From assembly GCF_009877425.1 (NCBI RefSeq), contig NZ_WXEY01000020.1:1-64000 (forward strand): a DNA stretch of 64,000 bases, in the 5' to 3' direction. The notes under the pieces were generated by a model. That model searched no databases, was not told the DNA's origin, and worked only from the letters and a program-made list of their open reading frames with translations. A program made the position numbers and the translations under genes. Source of the DNA: Heliomicrobium undosum. Lineage in GTDB: Bacteria > Bacillota > Desulfitobacteriia > Heliobacteriales > Heliobacteriaceae. Each line of letters begins with the position of its first letter. Positions within the stretch are counted from its first letter, which is position 1. This document shows, in pieces, positions 38,597 through 46,675 of this stretch.

Positions 38597-39930
38597 CGCT
38601 GGCTTTTGAAGACCGCATCCGGGCGGCCCAAACACCCGACCTGTTCCGCCGCTACTTCCGGGAAGCCTCTGACGCCATGTCACTGGAACGGCTGGCGGCC
38701 TATCAGACAGAGGCGCTCAAAGAGATCGTCGCCATCGCCCATGCCAGATCCCCCTTCTATCAGGAGCAGTTCCGCCAGGCCGGCGTCCGACCGGAGGATA
38801 TACAGGAACTCTCTGACCTTGCCAAACTGCCCTTTACGACAAAAGACGACCTCCGGCAGGATCCCTGGCGCTTCCTCGCCTGTGACAAAGCCGATGTCAG
38901 CATCATCCACGTCTCCACGGGAACGACAGGCGGCAAGCAGATCTACGTGCTGCACACCTGGGCCGACTATTACATGCACGACCTGGCGCCGGGGTTCCCC
39001 GTTCTCGTGCCTGTCGGACGCGGCGACATGGTGCTCAACGCCCTTCCCTATGAAATGAGCTCCGCCGGTCTGGCCTTCCACAAATCCTTCATCAACAGTT
39101 GCGGCGCCACCGTCCTCACCGCCGGCAAAGGCGGCGCCTATTCGACACCGGAAAAGACGGTGCAGATGATCCGCGACCTGCAGCCTAACTGCGCCATTAC
39201 CGCCCCTTCCTATGCTGTGACACTGCACGAGACGGCCTTGAAAGAAGGTTTCGACCTGAAGAGCCTGCCCTGGAAAAAAATGTGGTTGACCGGCGAAGGC
39301 TCTTCCCCGGCCTTCCGGGAACGGGTGGAAAACCTCTGGGGGACGCGGGCCAATATGTACTACGGCACCCTTGAGGGGGGTGTCGTCGGCATCGAATGCG
39401 ACGAACACCGGGGCTATCATGTCACGGAAAGCCACGTCATCCTGGAGGTTGTGGACCCGAAGACAGGTGAACCGTTGGAGCCGCTTGAGGTCGGCGAGAT
39501 CGTCGTCACCTGTCTCGCCCGCCGCGACGCGCCCCTGATCCGCTACCGCACCCAGGATCTGGGCTATTTCGACCCTGATCCCTGTCCCTGCGGCGTACCA
39601 TTGCCCCTCTTGCACCTGCGGGGCCGTCAGGGCGATCAGATCCGGATCAACGGCATCGACTTCTCCCCCTTCTACCTGGAGGAGTTTTTGATGCGCCAGC
39701 CCGAGGTGGGCAACTGGTACCAGTTTATCGTCAAAAAGGGAGACAACGACCGGTTGAAGATCTGCACCGAACTGGCCCCGAAGGTGACCGCCACGCCGGA
39801 ACTGGCCGATAAGCTGTCCAGCAAGATGGAGTACGCCGTCGGCGTTCCCTGTGAGGTTGAGATCGTCGACACCGTTCCCCGCCCCCGCGGCAAGACGGTC
39901 CGGGTTGTCCGGGAGGAGGCAACGCCATGA
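38593..39930 (+). CDS. PaaK-like adenylate-forming ligase 1
   Basis: A 445-residue member of the phenylacetate-CoA ligase branch of adenylating enzymes. The nucleotide-binding loop is STGTTGGKQ, the A5-type motif is YYGTLEGG, the ribose-binding region is PLIRYRTQDLG, the hinge motif is GRQGDQIRINGIDFSP and the C-terminal lysine sits in PRPRGKTVRVV. Members activate aryl acids as AMP esters, often to CoA thioesters. A Cys pair (PDPCPCG) resembles a feature of PaaK proteins. In benzoxazole pathways such a ligase activates an aminohydroxybenzoate; this is the proposed role here. The ATG at 38593 overlaps the preceding stop. Confidence 0.88.
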   Translation: MTLAFEDRIRAAQTPDLFRRYFREASDAMSLERLAAYQTEALKEIVAIAHARSPFYQEQFRQAGVRPEDIQELSDLAKLPFTTKDDLRQDPWRFLACDKADVSIIHVSTGTTGGKQIYVLHTWADYYMHDLAPGFPVLVPVGRGDMVLNALPYEMSSAGLAFHKSFINSCGATVLTAGKGGAYSTPEKTVQMIRDLQPNCAITAPSYAVTLHETALKEGFDLKSLPWKKMWLTGEGSSPAFRERVENLWGTRANMYYGTLEGGVVGIECDEHRGYHVTESHVILEVVDPKTGEPLEPLEVGEIVVTCLARRDAPLIRYRTQDLGYFDPDPCPCGVPLPLLHLRGRQGDQIRINGIDFSPFYLEEFLMRQPEVGNWYQFIVKKGDNDRLKICTELAPKVTATPELADKLSSKMEYAVGVPCEVEIVDTVPRPRGKTVRVVREEATP

Positions 39931-40706
39931 TCATCGACGCCCATGCCCACCTGTCTGACACCGAGTACGGCAACAAAGACCTCTATCAGGCTCAGTTGCG
40001 GGAAGCCGGCATTGAACGGGCCGTCGTGGTGCCCGGCGGCATGATGGATGTTCGCCGGATGACCGACTACATCACCGGCAGGGCGAAGCCGGAAAAGCCT
40101 ATCCCTGACAACGCCTATGTTTCCGCCGCCTGCTCCCTTTCCGGCGGGAACATGACCGGCTTTGCCTGCATCGATCCCCACGACCCCAAAGGCCCTGAAA
40201 CATTGGAAAACCTTCTGAAGGCCGGCTTCCGGGGATTGAAGCTGTCGCCGATGAGCCACCAGTTCTCCTTCGCCAGCAAAGGCATCGCCGAACTGACAGA
40301 GATTTGCGGGACCTTCGGCGTCCCTGTTTACACCCATACGGTTTTCAGCCCCGGCGCATCGACGGCTAAGTTTGTCTCCCTTTCCCGCCGCTTTCCCAAG
40401 GTGAACTTCATCCTCGGCCATATGGGATTCGGACCAGCCGATCAGGAAGGTTTGGAAGCCGCCGTCGCATACGACAACTTCTTTTTGGAAACATCGACAG
40501 GCAGCTTCCTGCACATCAAGGAGTCGGTCCGCCAAGCGGGTCCCTCCAAGGTCATCTTCGGCTCCGAGTTCCCCCTCTCTCACCCGAAAGCGGAACTGTC
40601 CAAAATCCTCCTCCTCGGATTGAAAGCCGATGACCTGGACAAGGTGCTCGGCAAAAACATCGCCCAACTCACCGGCATGGTTCCCACCGGGAGCGACGCC
40701 CGATGA
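39927..40706 (+). CDS. Amidohydrolase-family protein (amidohydrolase 2 type)
   Basis: A 259-residue TIM-barrel metal-dependent hydrolase. Metal ligands appear as HxH in IDAHAHL (His6, His8), His in VYTHTVF, His in LGHMGF, and the final acidic ligand in IFGSEFPLSHP. The last is Glu instead of the usual Asp (GSDxP), which may tune the reaction. In nataxazole synthesis, the amidohydrolase NatAM closes the benzoxazole ring of an ester or amide of two aminohydroxybenzoates; this gene lies between two ligases, as expected for such a role. Both neighbours overlap it by four bases. A simple hydrolase or decarboxylase function cannot be excluded. Confidence 0.85.
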   Translation: MIIDAHAHLSDTEYGNKDLYQAQLREAGIERAVVVPGGMMDVRRMTDYITGRAKPEKPIPDNAYVSAACSLSGGNMTGFACIDPHDPKGPETLENLLKAGFRGLKLSPMSHQFSFASKGIAELTEICGTFGVPVYTHTVFSPGASTAKFVSLSRRFPKVNFILGHMGFGPADQEGLEAAVAYDNFFLETSTGSFLHIKESVRQAGPSKVIFGSEFPLSHPKAELSKILLLGLKADDLDKVLGKNIAQLTGMVPTGSDAR

Positions 40707-41959
40707 CTCCGGAAGAACGGCTGAAGGCGTTGAACACCGCCTTCAGCCGCTACCGCCAGGCCCCTTTCTTTAAGGACCGTTTGCCGGAAAAACCGCTTGC
40801 TTCGTTGGAGGAATTAAAGAGCATCCCCTTCATGACCAAAGAGGATTTGATCCGCCATTCGCCCTTCGGCATGCTCTGCGTGCCCCAAGCCGAGGTCCTG
40901 CAATACCATGAATCCTTCGGCACGACGGGAACGCCGGCCTCCACCTGGTTTCACCAGGGCGACCTGCGGGACAACGCCGACCAGGTCAACGCTTGCGGCA
41001 TTGACTTTCAACCTGACGACACCGTCCTCATTCGCTTTCCTTACGCCATCTCCATGATCGCCCATGCCGTCCACCGGGCAGCCCAGGACCGGGGAGCCGG
41101 CGTGATCGCCGCCAGCTCCCGTTCCACCGTCAGCCCCTTTCCCCGGGTTATTGACCTGATGCGCAAACTGCAGGTGACCGTCTTGGCCGGTCTGCCGTTG
41201 CAAGCGCTGCTGTTGGCTGAGACGGCGGAGTTGTTGGGGATCCGGCCTGACCGGGACTTTCCCCACCTGCGGGCGCTGCTCCTTGGCGGGGAACCGATCC
41301 CCCCCGGCAAGCGGCGCTTATTGGAGGACATCTGGGGCGTCCCTGTCTTCGCGCTCTATGGGATGACCGAAATCGGCACCGCCGGCGCCGCTTGTCGCTA
41401 CGGGACGCTGCATCCCCTGGAGGATTACTTCATATTCGAAGTCTGGCAAGAGGACCTCGCTCGTGAGACACCGCCCGGTGAAACGGGCGTCCTCGTCGTC
41501 ACCACGATCACCGACAAAGCCACACCGGTGGTCCGCTATGTCACCCAGGATCGTATCCGCCTGATCCCGGCGCAATGTCCTTGCGGTCACAGCGCCACCC
41601 TCGAGATCCGGGGCCGGAACGCCCATACGGTGACCCTCGGTGAGCGGATCCTCGATCTGTGGGATCTTGACGGGCTGGTCGACCGCCTCCCCTGCCGCCG
41701 TTTTTGGGTCGCCGGCGTCGAGCCGACGGGGTTGCGCTTCGTCGTTGAGGCAGAACCGCCTGTTGACGGTTTGCCGCCCGGTCTCATCGATGCGCTGGAG
41801 CGGGAGTGCGGTTTCCCCGTGACCGTCGATCTCGTGCCCAGGGGAGCGCTATATGACCGCCAGGAACTGCTCAGCGTCGGCATAGTCGGCAAACCCCGCT
41901 ACATCTATTCGGCGAAGGAGATGTCCGCTGGCGCCTACCTTCGCTCGGCCAAGGTGTGA
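40703..41959 (+). CDS. PaaK-like adenylate-forming ligase 2
   Basis: A second, divergent PaaK-family enzyme of 418 residues. Motifs are SFGTTGTPAST (nucleotide loop), YGMTEIGTAGAAC (A5), PVVRYVTQDRIRL and IRGRNAHTV (hinge). The C-terminal lysine region is less clear than in ligase 1, so catalytic activity on its own is not certain. CPCG again follows the ribose motif. With ligase 1 it could activate the second monomer or a different acid, allowing mixed products. Its start overlaps the amidohydrolase stop (ATGA). It is the last gene of the cluster; no terminator with a T-run follows within 100 bases. Confidence 0.85.
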   Translation: MTPEERLKALNTAFSRYRQAPFFKDRLPEKPLASLEELKSIPFMTKEDLIRHSPFGMLCVPQAEVLQYHESFGTTGTPASTWFHQGDLRDNADQVNACGIDFQPDDTVLIRFPYAISMIAHAVHRAAQDRGAGVIAASSRSTVSPFPRVIDLMRKLQVTVLAGLPLQALLLAETAELLGIRPDRDFPHLRALLLGGEPIPPGKRRLLEDIWGVPVFALYGMTEIGTAGAACRYGTLHPLEDYFIFEVWQEDLARETPPGETGVLVVTTITDKATPVVRYVTQDRIRLIPAQCPCGHSATLEIRGRNAHTVTLGERILDLWDLDGLVDRLPCRRFWVAGVEPTGLRFVVEAEPPVDGLPPGLIDALERECGFPVTVDLVPRGALYDRQELLSVGIVGKPRYIYSAKEMSAGAYLRSAKV

Positions 41960-42075
41960 GCAGAAGAGTGTATATCTTGTGGCAATAATTTCCATATAGA
42001 ATACCCTGTTAATGGAGTGCTTCAGCTTTTACAACCGGCTTGATGAACTCCAATAACTTCAAAGGAGAGATTTCA

Positions 42076-42635
42076 GTGGATCCAAAAAAAATGGAAGAAG
42101 CAATGAAGCAGATCAGGGAAAAGATGGCGGAAGCCAAACATGCCGAAAACAAGGTGGAAATCGTCGCCGACGCGGTCCGGGATATGATTGTCAACATGGG
42201 CATCACCATCCCGGATAAGGCCTTTGACATCATCGGGAAAATCAAAATCCCGGCCAACCCGGCAGCAGCGACTACGGTTACATCGACGAAACCCGCCGTC
42301 CCGGCTGCGCCTGTCGCGACGGCAAAACCCGCTGTGCCCACCCTTCCGATCACGGTGACCAAACCGGCAACCCCGGTTCCCCGTTTACGGCGACCAAACC
42401 TGCAGTTCCCGCTGCGCCGGTCACTGTAACCAAACCGGCAACGCCAGCCGCTCCGGTTACGGTGCCCAAGGCGCCTGCTCCGACAGTTCCCGTCATCGTT
42501 ACCCCGGTGCCCGTCCCCCCGCCGCCTGTCGTGACCACGCCTACCTACCATGTGGAAGCCGTCCAGAAGGCCATATCCAAAATCCCAAAGAAAGAAAAAA
42601 CCTGCCCCAACTGCGGCCACGCCATCACCAAGTAG
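42076..42635 (+). pseudogene. Frameshifted gene: repeat-rich protein with C-terminal zinc ribbon
   Basis: Starts at GTG 42076 with AAAGGAGAG upstream. The first frame gives a helical segment (DPKKMEEAMKQIREKMAEAK) and Pro/Ala/Thr-Val repeats (TVTSTKPAVPAAPV), then loses sense near 42385 and stops at 42429. The same kind of repeat (KPAVPAAPVTVTKPATPAAP) resumes in another frame and runs to 42635, ending in TCPNCGHAITK, a CxxC zinc-ribbon half. The total of 560 bases lacks one base for an open frame, best explained by loss of one C in the run near 42383. Either a real frameshift or a sequencing error. Function unknown. Confidence 0.7.
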
Positions 42636-42701
42636 TTTTTGGGGATGCAAAGGGTCTAACCCGTCAAATCGCAAGCCATTACGCAAATAGTTGTTAATAA
42701 A

Positions 42702-42726
42702 AAAAGGCGACGCATTGTCGCCTTTT
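42702..42726. terminator. Bidirectional terminator between the frameshifted gene and thrS
   Basis: Stem AAGGCGAC-GCATT-GTCGCCTT flanked by A and T runs; can serve the plus-strand gene and thrS. Confidence 0.85.
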
Positions 42727-42769
42727 CCTTTTTCTAATTTTTTATTGCAAATTGCTGGTTGCCTATTCC

Positions 42770-44710
42770 TTATTGCTTGTCACAGGCCATATCAGGATTT
42801 CTTTTTTGCGCGATTTCCTCAATAATCATCGCCGTAAAGGCGTCGAGCCCCATGGCCCCCTTGTCGCCTTCCCCGCGCTTGCGCACGGCGACGGCCCCAT
42901 TTTCGGCCTCTTTGTCGCCGACGACGAGCAGGTAGGGGATCTTCTGCACTTGGCCTTCACGGATCTTGTAGCCGATCTTCTCGTTACGGCCATCCACCTC
43001 GACACGGACGCCCTGCTTCGCCAGCGCTGACCGCACCGATTCGGCGTACTCATGATGGCGGTCGGTAATGGGCAGCACCCGCGCCTGCACCGGCGCGAGC
43101 CAAGTCGGGAAGGCCCCGGCGTAGTGCTCTGTCAGGATGCCGATAAAGCGTTCGATGGAACCGAAGACGACCCGGTGGATCATAACGGGCCGGTGCTTTT
43201 GCCCGTCCTCGCCGACGTAGGTCAGATCGAAGCGCTCGGGCATCTGGAAGTCCAGTTGAATGGTGCCGCACTGCCAAGTCCGGCCGATGCAGTCTTTAAG
43301 ATGAAAGTCGATTTTGGGACCGTAAAAAGCGCCATCGCCAGGGTTGATTTTGAAATCCATCCCCTTGGCTTTAAGGGCCTCTTCGAGGGAGTTAGTGGCC
43401 AGTTCCCAGATCTCGTCGCTGCCCATGGCCTTTTCGGGTTTGGTCGACAGCTCCACATGGTAGGCAAAGCCGAAGGTCTTATAAATCCGGTCGATCAACT
43501 CAATGACACCGATGATCTCATCTTTGATCTGACCGGGCGTCATGAAGATGTGAGCGTCGTCCTGGGTGAAGCAACGCACCCGCATCAGCCCGTGCAAGGC
43601 GCCGGAGATCTCGTGGCGGTGCACCAGACCCAGTTCGCCCATGCGCAGGGGCAGGTCGCGATAGGAGTGGATGGCCTGCTTGTAGACGAGCATGCCGCCG
43701 GGGCAGTTCATCGGTTTGACGCAGTAATCCTCTTCGTCGATCTGGGTCACGTACATGTTTTCCCGGTAGTTGGCCCAGTGGCCCGAGCGCTCCCAGAGAG
43801 ACCGGTTCAGGATGATGGGCGTGCGCACCTCGTGGTAGCCGGCCCGCGCATGCTCTTCCCGCCAAAAATTCTCCAGTTCGTTGCGGATAATCATCCCTTT
43901 GGGGAAGAAGAAGGGGAATCCGGGTCCCTCTTCGAGGATCGTATACAACTCCAGTTCCTGGCCGATCCGGCGGTGATCGCGGCGCTTCGCCTCTTCGATG
44001 CGGCGCAGGTGCTCGTCCAGTTCGGCTTTTTTCGGAAAGGACGTGCCGTAGATGCGCTGGAGCATTTTATTTTTCTCGCTGCCGCGCCAGTAGGCGCCGG
44101 CCAGGTTCATCAACTTGAGGGCCTTGATCTGGCCGGTGGAAGGAAGGTGCGGGCCGGCGCAGAGGTCGACAAAGTCACCCTGGCCGTACATGCTGATGAC
44201 AGCGTCCTCCGGCAGATCTTTGACCAGTTCAACCTTGTACTGTTCCCCCCGCTCCTCGAAGAAGCGGATGGCCTCTTCCCGACTCACTTCCCGTCGCGTG
44301 ATGGGATAGTCGGCCTTGACGATGTCAGCCATCTCCTTCTCGATGGCCTCCAGGTCTTCCGGTGTAAACTTGTGTTCCGAGTCAAAGTCATAATAGAAAC
44401 CGTTTTCGATGGCCGGGCCGATGCCGAGCTTCGTTCCAGGGAATCGCCGCTGGACCGCCTGGGCCAGCAGGTGGGAAGAAGAATGGCGATAGACCTCGCG
44501 GCCTTCGGGATCGTCAAAGGTGAAGATCTCCAGTTGCCCGTCCTTTTCGATGGGCGTTGTCAGGCCGACCACCTTGCCATCGAGCTTGCCGGCCACCGCA
44601 TGCTGGGCCAGCTTGCGGCTTAACGCTTCGGCGACAGCAACGACGGTCGTTCCCTGAGGGAATTCCCGGACAGCCCCGTCTTTCAGGGTCACTTTCACGA
44701 TATTGCTCAA
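42770..44710 (-). CDS. thrS: Threonyl-tRNA synthetase
   Basis: Class II synthetase for tRNA-Thr, 646 residues. In order: an N-terminal TGS domain (VKVTLKDGAVREFPQGTTV), the editing domain with HSSSHLLAQAVQRRFPG and the zinc-type cysteine region, the catalytic core (motif 2 in RHEISGALHGLMRVRCFTQDDAHIF, split by function; zinc-ligand Cys in MNCPGG) and the anticodon-binding domain at the end. The frame is open to 44905, but TTG at 44710 follows AAGGAGG by eight bases and gives the family start SNIVKVTL. Expression is likely from the promoter at 44790-44818. Confidence 0.97.
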   Translation of the reverse strand: MSNIVKVTLKDGAVREFPQGTTVVAVAEALSRKLAQHAVAGKLDGKVVGLTTPIEKDGQLEIFTFDDPEGREVYRHSSSHLLAQAVQRRFPGTKLGIGPAIENGFYYDFDSEHKFTPEDLEAIEKEMADIVKADYPITRREVSREEAIRFFEERGEQYKVELVKDLPEDAVISMYGQGDFVDLCAGPHLPSTGQIKALKLMNLAGAYWRGSEKNKMLQRIYGTSFPKKAELDEHLRRIEEAKRRDHRRIGQELELYTILEEGPGFPFFFPKGMIIRNELENFWREEHARAGYHEVRTPIILNRSLWERSGHWANYRENMYVTQIDEEDYCVKPMNCPGGMLVYKQAIHSYRDLPLRMGELGLVHRHEISGALHGLMRVRCFTQDDAHIFMTPGQIKDEIIGVIELIDRIYKTFGFAYHVELSTKPEKAMGSDEIWELATNSLEEALKAKGMDFKINPGDGAFYGPKIDFHLKDCIGRTWQCGTIQLDFQMPERFDLTYVGEDGQKHRPVMIHRVVFGSIERFIGILTEHYAGAFPTWLAPVQARVLPITDRHHEYAESVRSALAKQGVRVEVDGRNEKIGYKIREGQVQKIPYLLVVGDKEAENGAVAVRKRGEGDKGAMGLDAFTAMIIEEIAQKRNPDMACDKQ

Positions 44711-44738
44711 GATGTGCGTCCTCCTTAAATACAGTGAA

Positions 44739-44767
44739 GCCTCTCGCCCCATTTCGGGACGAGAGGC
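44739..44767 (-). promoter_or_regulatory. Strong hairpin in the thrS leader
   Basis: Stem GCCTCTCGTCCC / GGGGCGAGAGGC with loop GAAAT (one G-T pair), placed 17 bases upstream of the thrS AAGGAGG. There is no T-run, and no T-box core GGTGGTACCGCG is found. It may be a translational or stability control element. Confidence 0.5.
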
Positions 44768-44789
44768 GGTGAGTCCGTCTCTTGGCTTC

Positions 44790-44818
44790 AGTTTAATCGT
44801 CGAAGAATGGCTTGTCAA
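44790..44818 (-). promoter_or_regulatory. Promoter of thrS
   Basis: -35 TTGACA (44818-44813), 17-base spacer, -10 TAAACT (44795-44790), located between the ytxC stop codon and the leader hairpin. Confidence 0.7.
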
Positions 44819-44856
44819 CTTTCGGGAACGCTGCTCACCTGCCGATGCCCGGCTCC

Positions 44857-45783
44857 TTATGTTTGCATCTTCTTCGGCGCCCTCAGCGGTGTGAAAGGCT
44901 GGCATTGTTCACAGCCGGGACAGCGGTGCAACCGATCGCCGAAGACAGCCTGGATGGTGCTCAAGGTCTCACTGACTGGCTTCTCCTCCCGTGAGTGAAG
45001 GACCACCTGCACCGGCGCCACCGTCACCAGCGCGCTGATCAACAGGTCCTCAAAGCTGATCTCTTCATGTTCCAGGTAGTCACGGCTGAGTCCGTCGACC
45101 ACCTCGTTGTTGACCGGGTTTCCCCCTTCGTCTAGCAGTTGGAACCCTCCGGGGCGGAGGTAGACATGGACGACCTGAACGCGCGATTCCTGGATCTCCA
45201 GAAAGTAGCGCAGCAGGCGGATAAACTCGTTGTATTCCTTTTCCATCATATATTCGTCAACGGCGCTGTCGACGGCGTCAGCGACCGCCTGAAGATAGTC
45301 CTGCAAACGGAAGCGAAGAAACCCATCCACATGAATCCGACCGTAATCGACCAGCACCTCCACCAGGCGTTCCAGGATGCGCTGGTTGCGACCGATGCGG
45401 TACATGATGTATTCTTTCGACACTTCTTCCTTGCGCTTCAGGATATGGGCTGCTTTGTCGCTAATCTGCCTGCGTTCCTGATCATTAAAATGCGGGTGAT
45501 CGGCCCGCAGCCGTTTCTGAATCAGTTCCCGTTCCCAAACTTCCAAGATCCACTCCATCAGCACTCTGGCCCCGAACTGTCGCAGGATCAAGGTCATCTC
45601 GTCCAAAGATTCCCCCGCAGGGTGATCCTCTAAAAAGCAGGTCAGTTGGTGAACCCCGTTGGACCGTTCCTGACGCATGCTGAGCCGCCAACCTTCCCCC
45701 GCCAGCGCCCGGATCTCCTGCGTGAGCCGGTGATTCAGGCCGTCCAGATTGCGGCTCGCCCCGATGGATAAAATGGCTGACAA
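44857..45783 (-). CDS. ytxC: Sporulation-associated protein YtxC
   Basis: YtxC-family protein of 308 residues, a soluble protein of unknown activity restricted to spore formers. Diagnostic stretches are HVDGFLRFRLQDYLQAVADA, MEKEYNEFIRLLRYFLEIQE and VVHVYLRPGGFQLLDEGG. The C-terminus carries a cysteine cluster RCPGCEQCQP that could bind metal. The frame is open far upstream (to 46059), with an artefactual cysteine-rich run; the TTG at 45783 follows AAGGGGG by eight bases and is the likely start. A SigE-like promoter lies immediately upstream, in keeping with mother-cell expression. Confidence 0.82.
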   Translation of the reverse strand: MSAILSIGASRNLDGLNHRLTQEIRALAGEGWRLSMRQERSNGVHQLTCFLEDHPAGESLDEMTLILRQFGARVLMEWILEVWERELIQKRLRADHPHFNDQERRQISDKAAHILKRKEEVSKEYIMYRIGRNQRILERLVEVLVDYGRIHVDGFLRFRLQDYLQAVADAVDSAVDEYMMEKEYNEFIRLLRYFLEIQESRVQVVHVYLRPGGFQLLDEGGNPVNNEVVDGLSRDYLEHEEISFEDLLISALVTVAPVQVVLHSREEKPVSETLSTIQAVFGDRLHRCPGCEQCQPFTPLRAPKKMQT

Positions 45784-45806
45784 GGAGTTCACCCCCTTCA
45801 TGCTGT

Positions 45807-45835
45807 AGTATATGTGCCGCATTTTCAGAGTATAC
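45807..45835 (-). promoter_or_regulatory. SigE-like sporulation promoter of ytxC
   Basis: -35 GTATACT (45835-45829), 14-base spacer, -10 CATATACT (45814-45807). This is close to the SigE consensus (ATA-type -35, CATACA-type -10, spacer about 14). It is 24 bases before the chosen start. Confidence 0.5.
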
Positions 45836-45910
45836 AGTTTGTGAAATCGGGGGAATAGGCTTTCCTGCATCGAGGGAATCTTAACGGTGACCGTAGAAAG
45901 GGGCGAGGGC

Positions 45911-46438
45911 ATGCAGCGATTACTCTGGTTACTGATCATCGCCTTTTTGCTTATCACCGGGATCACCTCCTGTTCCCCCCAGCGCCGCCCGGCGGAAACG
46001 CAGTCACCGCAACAGGGGCAACAACAAGGGAAGCAGGGGCAACAGGGACAGCAAGGCAAGGAGAAGCCCGATTATCAGGATATGAAGACGATGATGATCG
46101 ACATCATCAAGACCGACGAGTACCAGCAACGGCTGGCCCGCATGATCCGCGACCCGGAATTTCAGGCCATGGTGCTCTCTCAGGATCCGAAGTTCCAGAA
46201 GACGCTACAAGAGATGCTCCGCGACTCCAAGTTTCAGGAGAACCTGGCCCTGGTCATGAAGGAAAAAGAGGTCCGCAAGTCTATCAAAGAAACCGTCAAG
46301 GAAAGCATGGACGATCCGGAGATCAAGAAAAAAATCCAGGCAGCAGCGAAACCCCAGGAGGGTAGCAAAGGCGGCGGCGGTGAAAGCGGCGGCAAGGAGG
46401 CCGGTCAGGGCGGCGGCGGGGGCGGCGGCGGAGAGTAA
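45911..46438 (+). CDS. gerD: Spore germination lipoprotein GerD
   Basis: GerD of 175 residues, a lipoprotein of the inner spore membrane that gathers nutrient receptors into the germinosome. The signal peptide ends in a lipobox, ITSC, at about residues 18-21. A Gln/Gly-rich linker precedes the conserved helical core (YQDMKTMMIDIIKTDEYQQRL, DPKFQKTLQEMLRDSKFQ, KEKEVRKSIKETVKESM), and the end is a Gly-rich tail. ATG 45911 with AAGGGG upstream is preferred to the frame opening at 45887. It is divergent from ytxC. Confidence 0.88.
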   Translation: MQRLLWLLIIAFLLITGITSCSPQRRPAETQSPQQGQQQGKQGQQGQQGKEKPDYQDMKTMMIDIIKTDEYQQRLARMIRDPEFQAMVLSQDPKFQKTLQEMLRDSKFQENLALVMKEKEVRKSIKETVKESMDDPEIKKKIQAAAKPQEGSKGGGGESGGKEAGQGGGGGGGGE

Positions 46439-46523
46439 CCGTCTCGAGACGCGTCTGCGAGCATACAACTCGAAACCGGCAAAACCATCAGGCATAAGGA
46501 AAATCGCCCCCGAATTCAGGTAA

Positions 46524-46570
46524 AAGAAAGCGAAGATTTCCGTCAAAATAACGGAAACCTTCGCTTTCTT
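46524..46570. terminator. Terminator after gerD
   Basis: Composite hairpin with outer stem AAGAAAGCGAAG / CTTCGCTTTCTT and inner stem TTCCGT/ACGGAA. Long and stable, with short T-runs on both sides. Confidence 0.7.
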
Positions 46571-46675
46571 CGCATCCATAAAAACCAACCATTGGGGATA
46601 AACTACCACTAGGGGTTATAACTTGACGGCGAGCCCGCCTACGGGTGACGCCAACCGGAAAGGAGGATACCTTGC

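Noticed and set aside
45784-46059. Cysteine-rich N-terminal extension of the ytxC frame (CCPCCPCFPCC)
   Set aside because: It is antisense to the Gln/Gly repeat of gerD, and the true start at 45783 has a good ribosome site. The cysteines are an artefact.
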